Source of the DNA: CAYPLH01 sp964411505
GTDB lineage: Bacteria > Bacillota > Clostridia > CAYPLH01 > DUMO01
NCBI GenBank assembly: GCA_964411505.1
Contig: CAYPLH010000023.1
Span: 1-56,902 of the forward strand
DNA length: 56,902 nucleotides
Reading direction: 5' to 3'
Shown here: in pieces, positions 1 through 9,260 of the stretch
Position numbering within the stretch: the stretch's first letter is position 1
Layout: the number at the start of each line of letters is the position of its first letter
The notes under the pieces: generated by a model
Database searches by the model: none
The model's input: only the letters and a program-made list of their open reading frames with translations
Told to the model about the DNA's origin: nothing
Translations under genes and position numbers: made by a program

Positions 1-60
1 AATTACTTTAATGTTAAAGCCAACCTCTCTATAGGGGGGCTACCTGAATAGACACAATAA
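1..60. repeat. Possible edge of a dispersed repeat
   Basis: Bases 40-54 (GCTACCTGAATAGACAC) resemble the 19-bp outer inverted repeat at 38747-38765 with two bases missing. The rest of any such element would lie outside the window, so this is only a hint of a further copy. Confidence 0.3.
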
Positions 61-86
61 TCCAGTATATTCATGTTAAAAAAGCA

Positions 87-710
87 TCATTGTTCTTTTG
101 CATTTGTTTTATCCTTCTTCTTCAATATCACATTGAAACCGTTCCATATAAGGTAACAAGAAACTATAACAGATCCCAAAATATCGATATATTTTGTTAC
201 AAGATGGTCTGGTGCAATACGAATAGCAGCTAATGCCCCAACAACACATAGATCTACATACGATTTTGCACGGTATAAATTTTGTTGTGCAGCAATAACG
301 GCATTATATTCTTCTTGCGTTAAGGTTCGATAACGAAGCCAAAACCAAGTATTTGTGATCAAGCCAAGCACTGCTATTATAAGACCCATTGTAACATTTC
401 CACTTTGTTTATATGTGGTGAGACTGTTGATAGCTATTATTAACATCAATACTCCGGACAAACTCATTGCCCCACCTACAACCCAGTTAGCAAGGTGTTC
501 TAATCGCTCTTGTTCTATATTATCTTTGTTTTGCTGCAATTTACGATAAATAAACCATGAAATAAAAATAGCTACCAGTTCTGTAGTTCGCCGTAAAAAG
601 TCAGCTGTTTGTGTTGCAGAATGGCTTAGTATGACAGATATCCCAGTAACAATCGGACCAGGAGCACTGAGCAGCAAGGCAGTAAGCAGAGTTTTTTGTT
701 CCTTTTTCAT
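87..710 (-). CDS. CDF-like integral membrane protein, function unknown
   Basis: A 207-residue, strongly hydrophobic protein with about five or six membrane segments. The pattern (a helix ending in TELVAIFISWFIYRKL, a later FY/YRAKSYVDLCVVGAL helix and a C-terminal IDILGSVIVSCYLIWNGFNVI helix) resembles the membrane domain of cation diffusion facilitators. The cytoplasmic C-terminal metal domain is absent and the canonical HxxxD metal ligands are not evident, so transport is not established. The start at 710 is chosen over an upstream in-frame codon because GGGGGT lies 6 nt before it; only one base separates it from the stop of the preceding gene, so the two genes are probably co-transcribed. 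Confidence 0.6.
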   Translation of the reverse strand: MKKEQKTLLTALLLSAPGPIVTGISVILSHSATQTADFLRRTTELVAIFISWFIYRKLQQNKDNIEQERLEHLANWVVGGAMSLSGVLMLIIAINSLTTYKQSGNVTMGLIIAVLGLITNTWFWLRYRTLTQEEYNAVIAAQQNLYRAKSYVDLCVVGALAAIRIAPDHLVTKYIDILGSVIVSCYLIWNGFNVILKKKDKTNAKEQ

Positions 711-711
711 G

Positions 712-1437
712 TTATACCCCCAGCAATCTAATAATATAAACAAGAGCAAATACCAAAACGCCAGTTGAAATTGGAACTGTTAAAGTATCACACCCATTGT
801 GCGAGATTAACTCAACAATTGCGCTAACGGGAGCAGCAATAAAAGCAATAATCATGCATATATGCCATGGAGCCACATCATAAACTAAAGTAGTGACATA
901 TATCGCTAAGAAAGACACTATAAGCATAGAAAATGTTCCTTCAAATGTTTTTTTTCCGTCTACTAGAGGAGCTTTGATAAAATTGCGCCCAACCGACTTC
1001 CCTATCAGTGCGGCAGCAGCATCACCAAACCCCCAAGCCATAACAGCTACAATAATTATATACTTCCAATCTCTCCCTGCCCATCCCCAAAAAATGGTAA
1101 TCAAAATTGCAATCATACCAATTGCAAGAATCATGCTTCTCTTAACTTCTCCGCCCTTTCGTTCTGATAAAAAAAGCTTGTACATTTTAAAGTTTTCGAA
1201 TAATGAAAGAATGGGATAAACAACCAAAATGAATGCTATTGCTGCTAATACAGCTATATACCAGTTCTTAAAAGCATTAAGAAAAACAAACACTGACATA
1301 GTACATATCAGGTGAAGAGTTTTTCGCGAAACTTCTGAGGGAATTTTTGTTGTCTTGTGCAAAAGTGCTGCCAACGATGCTGCTATTAAATAATACCCAA
1401 TTAGGATTCCAAATCCTACTAGAAACTCAATAATCAT
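712..1437 (-). CDS. Dolichol/phytol kinase-like CTP-dependent membrane kinase
   Basis: A 241-residue polytopic membrane protein of the phosphatidate cytidylyltransferase/dolichol kinase/phytol kinase superfamily. The signature WGFGDAAAALIGKSVGR followed by KKTFEGTFSM around residues 135-170 is the typical CTP-binding stretch, and SRKTLHL near residue 38 is the usual N-terminal motif. The family phosphorylates polyprenyl alcohols or transfers CMP to phosphatidate; the substrate here cannot be read from the sequence. A GGAG motif precedes the ATG. It is the first gene of a two-gene unit with the CDF-like protein and is divergent from the TetR regulator at 1748, which may control it. Confidence 0.7.
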   Translation of the reverse strand: MIIEFLVGFGILIGYYLIAASLAALLHKTTKIPSEVSRKTLHLICTMSVFVFLNAFKNWYIAVLAAIAFILVVYPILSLFENFKMYKLFLSERKGGEVKRSMILAIGMIAILITIFWGWAGRDWKYIIIVAVMAWGFGDAAAALIGKSVGRNFIKAPLVDGKKTFEGTFSMLIVSFLAIYVTTLVYDVAPWHICMIIAFIAAPVSAIVELISHNGCDTLTVPISTGVLVFALVYIIRLLGV

Positions 1438-1671
1438 TAATTAGCTCTCCATTTTTTAAGCCAGGAAATTAATACATTATGTTAAGAGGAGCAAAATGTG
1501 CAAATTTTGAACCTTATATACAATACCGTGTACTTGAATTTGCCTTGACTTCTATCTATCAATGAATTATACTAACAGTGTGTTGATTATGCAACCGTCA
1601 GTTGATTGAGAAACGTTCAGTTGAGAACATTATTATAGTAGACTGTCGATTTTAAAGCATAAATCGATTAG

Positions 1672-1726
1672 TTTTCTTTATCTACAGCCTAATAATTCAT
1701 AATCATGAGGCTATAGATAAAGAAAA
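1672..1726 (+). promoter_or_regulatory. Long inverted repeat in the tetR leader
   Basis: Arms at 1672-1690 and 1708-1726 are complementary over 19 bases with one mismatch, separated by 17 bases, ending 21 nt before the tetR start codon. It could be an RNA hairpin in the leader or an autoregulatory operator. A direct-repeat-like pair (CCGTCAGTTGAT / CGTTCAGTTGAG) lies further upstream at about 1593-1624. Confidence 0.5.
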
Positions 1727-1747
1727 TTATAAAAAAAGAGGAACGCT

Positions 1748-2308
1748 ATGAGGGAAATGAAATTAAACAGAAAAACACACTACACGAGGATGGTTATAAA
1801 AGATAGCCTAATTAATTTACTGAAACAAAGGCCTATTTCAAAAATAACAGTCACCGAGCTTTGCAAAAATGCAGATATAAACAGAACGACCTTTTATTCA
1901 CACTTCACAGACACTTATGATTTATTACGCCAAATTGAGGATGAAACACTCGCTTGGGTAGAAGAAACAATTAATAAGCTGGTTCATGAAACTGACAAAA
2001 ATGAAGCAATAAGGATTCTTGAGGGGGTTTTTAAATACTTTGATGACAACGGAAAGCATTTCCAGGTCCTGATGAGTGAACAAGGTGATATCAATTTTCA
2101 AAAACAACTACTAACGCTTATATATAAACAATGTGGAATAATAACCTCAAAAAAGGTAAATTTGGACGAAGATAAAAAAGAGTTATACTTCATATTTGTT
2201 GTTAATGGAAGCGTTGGTCTTATACAGCATTGGTTGAAGGATGGATTTAAAAAACCACCAAAGGAAATGGCTGAAGTTTTGTACAATATGGCTTCAATAA
2301 TTATGTAG
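1748..2308 (+). CDS. TetR/AcrR family transcriptional regulator
   Basis: A 186-residue regulator. The N-terminal helix-turn-helix spans about residues 10-60 (KDSLINLLKQRPISKITVTELCKNADI... INRTTFYSHF), the classic TetR layout; the C-terminal ligand/dimerisation region resembles the TetR_C_7/8 group common in Firmicutes. GAGG six bases before the ATG supports the start. It is transcribed divergently from the two membrane-protein genes at 87-1437, separated by about 310 bp carrying an inverted repeat, so those genes are the obvious candidate targets together with its own promoter. The inducer is unknown. Confidence 0.85.
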   Translation: MREMKLNRKTHYTRMVIKDSLINLLKQRPISKITVTELCKNADINRTTFYSHFTDTYDLLRQIEDETLAWVEETINKLVHETDKNEAIRILEGVFKYFDDNGKHFQVLMSEQGDINFQKQLLTLIYKQCGIITSKKVNLDEDKKELYFIFVVNGSVGLIQHWLKDGFKKPPKEMAEVLYNMASIIM

Positions 2309-2421
2309 CTTACCCGACTCGCTCCTTTTTTGTGTGCGCTTGCTTAATACAATATAACAAAACTTCAGATAAAGTTAAATATTACTAAAAACAAACCTCA
2401 AGCATTAGCGTATTCTAGAAA

Positions 2422-2437
2422 GGGGGATTACTCCCCC
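2422..2437 (-). terminator. Short hairpin after the beta-mannosidase gene
   Basis: GGGGGA/TCCCCC stem with a four-base loop, five bases past the beta-mannosidase stop on the minus strand and followed there by TTT. It lies between two convergent genes and may serve the minus strand; the U-tract is short. Confidence 0.45.
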
Positions 2438-2441
2438 ACTC

Positions 2442-4964
2442 TTACCAATCTGTATCAGCCAGACTTCTTACATATATTTTGCTTTTTATTTCACTCCACA
2501 GTGCATCATATTCCAAAAGTTCTATTCTATGCGTTTCTCCAGGCACAAGGTGGAAATAGTTGTCCGAAAAGCGCGCATATCCATCTTGAACACCCAGTTC
2601 CACAAACGCTGCGAAATATTTAGCTTTTAGAATAATAAAAAGCCCGTTGTTTTCTGAATGTGTTTCATAAATAACTTCAGGCTGCTTAAGCGTTATGTAC
2701 TTAAATGGTGCGAAAAACGAGACGTTTGAAGAGATAATTCGTCCGTCCTCAACCAGTCGGTATACTAGGTAAAACTGTCTTCTGTTTTCATAGTTGGTAT
2801 CCCTATAAGTTATAAAATCTGGGTTTTCACCAATTTCATAAGTGAAATCCAATTCTTCTAACAGAACACTGCTGTTAGGAGGAAGCATGACTGGTTTTTC
2901 ATCGTGTTTTGTTTCATTACCATCGAAGCGGCGCAAAGACCACTGCAATTCCAAATTCCTGCTATACAGCACATCATTGACGCCCCAAATCCTGACATGA
3001 CTTTCTTCTACCTGTCCACAGACCAACACTGGGTTGAAGAAATGCCTTGCCATATATTGAGGTGCTTTCCACCGACCATAATAATCCATAGTGCTGTATG
3101 CAGCAGTAGGCCAGTTATCATTTATTTGCCAGTACAGGGCACCGGTTGTATAGGGATAATTCCTTCTGTAAGACTCTATAGCAATTTTCAATGCTTCCCC
3201 ATGAACTAACTGTGAAAGATATACCCAGCCGAGGAGGCTTCCTGGCATTTTGAATGATTCTGAAACATATTTGGCTATCCTGTGAGAGCCTGAGTTTTCT
3301 GTCCCAAGACTCTTCTTCCCGGACTTATTACGAAGATCCAATATATAGGATGGGAAGCATCTATCTTCCGGCATTGTAAAAGAATCAATTGTTGCCATCG
3401 GGGGAAGCGATAAAAGACCAAATTCGCTTACAAAACGGTAGTCTAGATTTTCTTCAAACAATGAAATAGGTTTTTCATCATGCCAGACACTCCAAATGTG
3501 TGCATCACCTGAAGCGGTCTTGTAATCACTCCTCTTTCTTTCTCTATCTAATGGATTATGAGGACTGCTTGGCCAGTAAAGCCTGTCTGGATCATATCTT
3601 TCACAAATATCCGGTATTGCTTCATAAAATACCTTGTCAAACTCTTTCCAGGTTGCGGTTTCATATTGCATAACCCACTTTGGCATTGAGCTTTCCTGTT
3701 CGTTATTACCGCACCAGAGTGCAATTGAAGGATGATCTTTAAGTCGTTTGACTACATCAGCTATTTCACCCTTTACATTATTAAGAAACTCTTCGTCGCT
3801 TAAATAAGGACCAACAGCAAACATAAAATCATGCCATAGCATAATACCATTTTCATCACAATAGTTATAAAAGCATTCTGCCTCATAAATTCCACCGCCC
3901 CAGAGCCGTATCATATTAAAGTTTGTCTCTTTGCATGACTGAAGAAGGTGCCTGTAATGCTCACAAGTAAGTGCATCGCGCATATTTCCCGCAGGTATCC
4001 AGTTTCCTCCCTTGCAAAAAATCAAGTTGCCGTTAACTTTAAAACCAAAAGTTAAACCCCGTTCATCTTTTTCCTGAACAAGTTCAATTTTACGGAACCC
4101 GGTTCTAGTTTTCCATGTGTGTACAATAGTTCCTTCATACTTCAAATCAGCAGTTATACTATAGAGAGGCTGGCTACCCCAACCATTAGGCCACCAAAGT
4201 TCCGGGTCGTCGATCACAAGTCTTATATTTATGCTTTCACCGACTACCGTGAGAGTTTTTTCTATAAGTGTTTTGTCATTTAAACAAACTTTTAAATCCA
4301 GTAACAGGCTAGTAGAATTATATTTTTCTATTTCAGCGGATATATTCATCTCGGCTTTTCCAGAATCAGAAAGATTCTGCTGTAAATTAAAGTCCTTAAT
4401 TCGTCCCTCACTATATGCATAAATACAAACTGGTCTCCATATACCACACGATAATAGACGTAATCCCCAATCCCAGCCAAAATCCGAGCCACATTTTCTG
4501 GTAAAATAATAATGCCCCTTCTCGTCATTCCAAGTAATTTGAGGTCTCTTTTCTTTTTGCTTTTTATTCCATTCGAGAATGTTCCTGAAAATAACATGTA
4601 TTGTATTTTCGCCAGTTTTTAGATAAGGTTTTATATCAAACTCATACTCAATAAACATGTTTTGAGATTTTCCTATAATAATATCATTAATATAGATATC
4701 CGCCACGGTATCAAGGCCAAAACATTTAAGCTTTATTGTATCACATTTAAACAATGTGCTTTCGATTAAAAAAGTCTTCTTATATTCCCATTCCTTTTTC
4801 TCCACCCACTGAATCTTAAATTCATTATCACGGTAATAAGGATCTTCCAGCCTGCCCGCGCGTATTAGATCGGAATGAACTGTTCCGGGCACAATAGCTT
4901 CAAGCCATTTATCTTCATCAGTAGCCTTAAATAGCCACGTGCCGGAGAGGTTTATCGATACCAT
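2442..4964 (-). CDS. Glycoside hydrolase family 2 beta-mannosidase
   Basis: About 840 residues with GH2 layout: N-terminal jelly-roll (LSGTWLFKA...PGTVHSDLIRAG), Ig-like domain, then a TIM barrel. Visible motifs are NMIRLWGGGIYE, the acid/base region WCGNNEQE and the nucleophile region FVSEFGLLS. This pattern matches beta-mannosidases (mannosylglycoprotein endo-type/exo-type) more than beta-galactosidases. It would release beta-mannose from manno-oligosaccharides or N-glycan cores. No signal peptide is visible, so it is probably cytoplasmic. The reading frame is open upstream to 5024; 4964 is chosen because family members begin near VSINLSGTW, but 5003 (AAGG five bases before) is possible. 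An IS-end remnant begins at 5043, so the native promoter may have been displaced. Confidence 0.85.
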   Translation of the reverse strand: MVSINLSGTWLFKATDEDKWLEAIVPGTVHSDLIRAGRLEDPYYRDNEFKIQWVEKKEWEYKKTFLIESTLFKCDTIKLKCFGLDTVADIYINDIIIGKSQNMFIEYEFDIKPYLKTGENTIHVIFRNILEWNKKQKEKRPQITWNDEKGHYYFTRKCGSDFGWDWGLRLLSCGIWRPVCIYAYSEGRIKDFNLQQNLSDSGKAEMNISAEIEKYNSTSLLLDLKVCLNDKTLIEKTLTVVGESINIRLVIDDPELWWPNGWGSQPLYSITADLKYEGTIVHTWKTRTGFRKIELVQEKDERGLTFGFKVNGNLIFCKGGNWIPAGNMRDALTCEHYRHLLQSCKETNFNMIRLWGGGIYEAECFYNYCDENGIMLWHDFMFAVGPYLSDEEFLNNVKGEIADVVKRLKDHPSIALWCGNNEQESSMPKWVMQYETATWKEFDKVFYEAIPDICERYDPDRLYWPSSPHNPLDRERKRSDYKTASGDAHIWSVWHDEKPISLFEENLDYRFVSEFGLLSLPPMATIDSFTMPEDRCFPSYILDLRNKSGKKSLGTENSGSHRIAKYVSESFKMPGSLLGWVYLSQLVHGEALKIAIESYRRNYPYTTGALYWQINDNWPTAAYSTMDYYGRWKAPQYMARHFFNPVLVCGQVEESHVRIWGVNDVLYSRNLELQWSLRRFDGNETKHDEKPVMLPPNSSVLLEELDFTYEIGENPDFITYRDTNYENRRQFYLVYRLVEDGRIISSNVSFFAPFKYITLKQPEVIYETHSENNGLFIILKAKYFAAFVELGVQDGYARFSDNYFHLVPGETHRIELLEYDALWSEIKSKIYVRSLADTDW

Positions 4965-5042
4965 ATTCTTTTCCCGTTCTGGAATCTCTGCAAAAGCTGA
5001 CATAATACCTTGATTAAATATCATAATAATATCATCTACTTT

Positions 5043-5224
5043 CTATGAATACTCAATCCGCAGTAAGAGTAAATAAAATAGCTTGCTACGGTTGGTTTAT
5101 TTACAATTTATGATTCCTCACAACTAAACCGCAAAGTGTCTTTCTGAGCTATAATCAATTTATCATAAACATCAGGTACTGTGAATCAATATTATTATTG
5201 TATAGTAGGCATTATTTTCGATTT
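5043..5224 (-). mobile_element. Insertion-sequence end remnant (182 bp)
   Basis: This stretch is identical, apart from a single-base deletion near 5072, to 21678-21860, the upstream end of the insertion sequence encoded at 20540-21691. It contains the first few transposase codons plus the terminal non-coding part and lies in the same orientation as the intact copy. It ends about 80 bp before the beta-mannosidase start. Confidence 0.85.
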
Positions 5225-5263
5225 GCCTTATTCATGAGTCCTTTTTTATACATTTTTCTTAAT

Positions 5264-5439
5264 CTAGGCAGCATATTTAGCAGCATTTTCAAATAAACTA
5301 CCTGCTTTGAAAATAGATGTTCTACGGTGTACAGTTTTATCAAAAGGAATATCACCAAAGACCCACATGCGCCTAAAAGCTGTTACACCATAGCCATAAA
5401 GCCACTCGTAAAAATTAGCTATTACAGAGGGTCGCAGTA
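5264..5439 (-). pseudogene. Remnant of the 3' end of an unidentified gene
   Basis: In one minus-strand frame this reads about 58 residues (core FYEWLYGYGVTAFRRMWVFG, ending FENAAKYAA and a stop) with protein-like composition, but a stop codon lies just upstream and no start is present. I do not recognise the family. It sits between two other mobile-element remnants and is best regarded as a decayed gene end. Confidence 0.4.
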
Positions 5440-5802
5440 ATAATTATAATAACCAGTGTGGGATGCAACATCCATAAAGTACTGTTTTGCATGTTATGAT
5501 TATCCAACCTTCTACGAAGGTTTATAAAATTCAAAGACTTTTGAATTTCGTAAGAAAGCCACAATGTGATTTTCTGGGTTATAATCACAATTATAAGTTA
5601 TTTTCAAAAAGTTTACTATATGGGATTACTTTATTTATTTATTGGTTGATTAATTCAATTAGAACAATTTCAGGTTCTGCGAAGAACCTTTTCATTATAA
5701 ATTATTTTTGAATTTATCGGAGAAAATAAGGCTTTATAATACCATATGCAGCAACTATGAATACAACTATTGTAAAATAAAATATTATTCTTCCATATTT
5801 AT

Positions 5803-5957
5803 CCACTTGGTACCCGTTATTTGAAGAGATGGAACTCAGTCTTGTTCAGAGCGGAAATATCAGTCTGCTATACAGCAATATTATGCTGAACGAACTTGAC
5901 CACGAATTGGAGCACATCCTTCCGTTCATCGAAGACGAGATGATTTTGTTTTTATAA
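5803..5957 (+). pseudogene. Remnant of group II intron reverse transcriptase
   Basis: The plus strand reads YPLFEEMELSLVQSGNISLL followed by YSNIMLNELDHELE and ends at a TAA. This matches the conserved PQGGxxSPLLxNIMLNELDxELE block of LtrA-type intron-encoded reverse transcriptases, with the key PQGG already decayed. No catalytic YADD motif follows, so it is a non-functional fragment. It abuts the 3' end of the GH3 gene. Confidence 0.55.
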
Positions 5958-7622
5958 ACCATAACCAAAATCATATTTATCATTAATTCTTACAGGTAAT
6001 TTACCGGAAGATTTTATTTTGCCAAATAATATATCGACAGCGGAATCCAATGAATTAGAGTTGTCGCAATAGGTACAAAGTATGTTGTCTGTAGCAGGCA
6101 GTTTGCTCACAACGTACGGATTTCCAGCAATAATTGTAGTAATTGATCGGTTGCTGCTTATTAAGGTGTTAAGTAGTTTCACCTGAGAACTTGGAACTGT
6201 TCCGCTTCCCTCTTTAGAACTTAATATTCTTACAAAAGTTATAAAAATAATTTGATCAAATTCTTTAGATAATTCATTAATTCTTTTAATCTCTTCTTCA
6301 GAAGGGTTTTCATTAACGGCGAAAAGATTAGCATCTGAAGCATATCTCTTAATATAATTATAAAAATTATAATATTTTTGCGAAGCTATTGCTGCTATAT
6401 CATTGCTTTCTTTTAGATTTGAATCACTTGTTGTTGCAACAATAAGAATTTTTTTATTAGTGTTAGTATCACAAATAGGAATATTGTTATTTTTGAGAAC
6501 AGTTACAGATTTTTCAGCTACTTTTCTGGATATATCAATATTATTTTTCATATTCATAAGCTGTACTGCTATATCATGTGTTATTTTTTTCCTTCTGTGC
6601 ACCCCACACCATTCCTTAAATTTTAATATTTTCAGTACTGATTTGTTAAGCTCTCCCATATCTATTTCACCATCCTTTACAGCCTTGAGTAGTGCATTAT
6701 ATGTTATTTTAGGATCTGAGTCATAGTCCTGTAAAATCATATCATTACCTGCATTAATTGCAAGAATAGCAGCTTTACCTATTCCAAACCTGTTCTTTAT
6801 TGCTTTCATTGTAAGACTGTCTGAAATTATCAGCCCCTCATATTTCCACTCTTTTTTGACAAGATCAGTCATTATCCCACGTGATAAGGTTGCTGGAATT
6901 ACTTCTTCTTCACCTATCTGTAAAGCCGGATAATATATATGGGCTGTCATTATACCCATCATACCCCTTTTCATAAGTTCTTTAAAAGGCTTAAGTCCGG
7001 TCCTGTCAAGATATTCCCGGTTATGATTTACAACAGGCATTGATATGTGTGAGTCGGTTGAGGTATCGCCGTGACCCGGAAAATGTTTTCCTGTAGGTAG
7101 TATTTTTACATCCTGCATACCCTTCACATACTGTTCGCCAAAGCGAATAACGTATTCTGGATTATCGCCAAATGCTCTGGTTCCAATTATGGGATTATTT
7201 GGGTTGGAATTCACATCCAGAACGGGACTACTGCTTATGTTAAAACCCAGCATCCTAGCTTCTTCAGAAATTGCACGGGCTACTTTATACGCGTTACTTG
7301 CATCATGAGTTGCGGCTATAGCCATCAAGTTTGGAAATGCTGTTCCAATTTTACCAAACATCTTTCCTATTCCACACTCTGCGTCAATATATAAAAAAGG
7401 AGGAATCTTTGATACTTCGAATATTCTATTAAGATAATCAGCTAGCTTTTCAGGGTTATTATTATATACCCCCCGCAATACAACACCACCGACACCACCA
7501 AGCTTACCTTCTTTAAGTAGCTCTTCCATAGAATCCCAATACTCAATTCCTCTATTAATAATTACCTGCCCCACCTTTTCTTCCAATGTGAGGGTGGAAA
7601 AAACTTCATGAAAGTATGACAT
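5952..7622 (-). CDS. Glycoside hydrolase family 3 beta-N-acetylhexosaminidase
   Basis: A 556-residue protein. Residues 1-340 form a GH3 TIM barrel with the NagZ-type signature KHFPGHGDTSTDSH (about residue 180), whose Asp-His pair is the acid/base dyad of GH3 hexosaminidases, and ISDSLTMKAI carrying the nucleophile Asp. Residues 370-556 are a C-terminal GH3-type domain, as in longer Gram-positive NagZ proteins. No signal peptide is seen. NagZ enzymes usually recycle peptidoglycan, but as last gene of a co-directional lyase/sulfatase/ABC operon this one more likely removes N-acetylhexosamine from imported glycan fragments. GGAG precedes the ATG. Its neighbour upstream ends 106 bp away. Confidence 0.85.
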   Translation of the reverse strand: MSYFHEVFSTLTLEEKVGQVIINRGIEYWDSMEELLKEGKLGGVGGVVLRGVYNNNPEKLADYLNRIFEVSKIPPFLYIDAECGIGKMFGKIGTAFPNLMAIAATHDASNAYKVARAISEEARMLGFNISSSPVLDVNSNPNNPIIGTRAFGDNPEYVIRFGEQYVKGMQDVKILPTGKHFPGHGDTSTDSHISMPVVNHNREYLDRTGLKPFKELMKRGMMGIMTAHIYYPALQIGEEEVIPATLSRGIMTDLVKKEWKYEGLIISDSLTMKAIKNRFGIGKAAILAINAGNDMILQDYDSDPKITYNALLKAVKDGEIDMGELNKSVLKILKFKEWCGVHRRKKITHDIAVQLMNMKNNIDISRKVAEKSVTVLKNNNIPICDTNTNKKILIVATTSDSNLKESNDIAAIASQKYYNFYNYIKRYASDANLFAVNENPSEEEIKRINELSKEFDQIIFITFVRILSSKEGSGTVPSSQVKLLNTLISSNRSITTIIAGNPYVVSKLPATDNILCTYCDNSNSLDSAVDILFGKIKSSGKLPVRINDKYDFGYGL

Positions 7623-7728
7623 GATTTTATACTCCTTTCAAATCTGATTAAAGCTTTTTAGTTTCTTTCATACTGATAAAAGCAACATGTCTTTAAACTT
7701 TGTTTGCAGAGATGCTCTTCCAGTCTGT

Positions 7729-9237
7729 CTATGCTTGCCATAATCTTGGCATCCACATTGCTTCTTTACCAAGTTCAGCCCATATATATTTTAGCAATAA
7801 TTCCAACTTAAGCTCTTTATATTCCGGATTATTCCATAAATTATTAAGTTCTTTTGGATCATTTTCTAAATCAAAAAGCTCACCATAAAGTTGGTTATAA
7901 TATACTGTCAGTTTATAACGTTTATCAACAAATGTTTTCAAATGGACCGTTGCGGACTCATGATGATTTTCGCAAATTATATGACTTCTGATATCTTCTC
8001 TTTTCCCAAACCAGACATCACTCTGGTCGACTCCCGTCATACAATGCGGTACAGGGATATCTGCCATACTCATAAACGTAGGTGCGAGATCTACAAGTGA
8101 CTGCAGCGAACTTGATACCCTGCCTGCAGGTACCTTTCCGGGATAGCGTACAACAAACGGCACCTTGATCATATCTTCATAATGAAACGGTCCTTTTGCA
8201 ATCAATCCATGGTGCCCGTAAAAATGACCATGGTCTGCAGTGAAAACAATTATCGTATTATCGGATAATCCAAGTTCATCAACTTTGTCAAGTATTTTTC
8301 CAATATATTTATCCATTAGGCTTATCATACCATAATACACAGATATATCCTTCCTTAGTTCTTCCTTGTCATGTAAATGAGAATGAAACCCATGTAAAGT
8401 AAAACCTGATTCGGCATACTTGGAAAAATCTGGTTGGATTACTTGTGTCAGATTAAAATGAGGAGGGTTGTTGCTGTGTTCCTCAACATTTATATCAGGC
8501 ACGGTAATATTTTTATTATCATACATGGTATCCCATGGTTCAGGTGCAAAATATGGTGGATGCGGATCTAAAAAGCTAGCCCACAAAAAGAAGTTTTCAT
8601 TATTAGCATTGTAGGATTCCAGCATAGCGATAGATCTTTCTGCCAGCCATGCGTTATAGTGATATTTTTCAGGAATTTCCCATTTGTGCTTGGCATCATC
8701 ATGTAAATTGCCAAGTGGCTTCATAAAATAATCTTTCCAGTTTTTAAGACCATTTTCCTCCATCCATATTGCATAATGTTGTCCAGCAAGAAACTCTACT
8801 GTGTGGTTTCTTGCAAGCTCACAATGCTCAAATCCATAAAACTTTTCATCAAATGCCCTCCAAAAGTCTAAATCATTGCATAGGGGATAAGCCTCTAAAG
8901 AAGGGTAGTCATCATTACCGCGAAGAGGTTGAAAATGTGCTTTGCCTATTAATGCTGTCCTGTAGCCTTCATTTATAAAAGCGTCCCCTATTGTAAGTAC
9001 ATCTTCGGAAAGTTTTGTACCTAATGACCATGCACCATGCTGACTAGGGTATTGTCCTGTTATAATTGATGCTCTGCTGGGAGTGCATGTGGGATTGGGA
9101 CAATATGCTCTTGTAAAAGTTGTTCCCTTGTTTACAAGTCTATCAATATTTGGAGTGAAAATTTCCTTATTAAAGGCACCTATTGTATTCCAGTGTTGTT
9201 GATCACTTGTTATTAGTAATATATTAGGTTTTTTCAT
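7729..9237 (-). CDS. Sulfatase (S1 family, Cys-type)
   Basis: A 502-residue sulfatase. The active-site motif CTPSRASIITG at about residue 51 carries the cysteine converted to formylglycine; N-terminal DQQ and the later FTADHGHFYGHHG supply metal ligands. It hydrolyses a sulfate ester, probably from sugar products of the neighbouring PL8 lyase. The cysteine form needs an anaerobic radical-SAM maturase, which is not in this window. No signal peptide, consistent with maturation and action in the cytoplasm. It lies 23 bp after the second sulfatase gene and 106 bp before the GH3 gene, so it is part of the same operon. Substrate position (4-O, 6-O, 2-O) is not readable. Confidence 0.9.
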   Translation of the reverse strand: MKKPNILLITSDQQHWNTIGAFNKEIFTPNIDRLVNKGTTFTRAYCPNPTCTPSRASIITGQYPSQHGAWSLGTKLSEDVLTIGDAFINEGYRTALIGKAHFQPLRGNDDYPSLEAYPLCNDLDFWRAFDEKFYGFEHCELARNHTVEFLAGQHYAIWMEENGLKNWKDYFMKPLGNLHDDAKHKWEIPEKYHYNAWLAERSIAMLESYNANNENFFLWASFLDPHPPYFAPEPWDTMYDNKNITVPDINVEEHSNNPPHFNLTQVIQPDFSKYAESGFTLHGFHSHLHDKEELRKDISVYYGMISLMDKYIGKILDKVDELGLSDNTIIVFTADHGHFYGHHGLIAKGPFHYEDMIKVPFVVRYPGKVPAGRVSSSLQSLVDLAPTFMSMADIPVPHCMTGVDQSDVWFGKREDIRSHIICENHHESATVHLKTFVDKRYKLTVYYNQLYGELFDLENDPKELNNLWNNPEYKELKLELLLKYIWAELGKEAMWMPRLWQA

Positions 9238-9260
9238 TAATAATCCTTTCTCAACGAGCT

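Noticed and set aside
5487..5711. 74-codon plus-strand frame
   Set aside because: AT-rich composition, no family resemblance and no ribosome site; lies in mobile-element debris.
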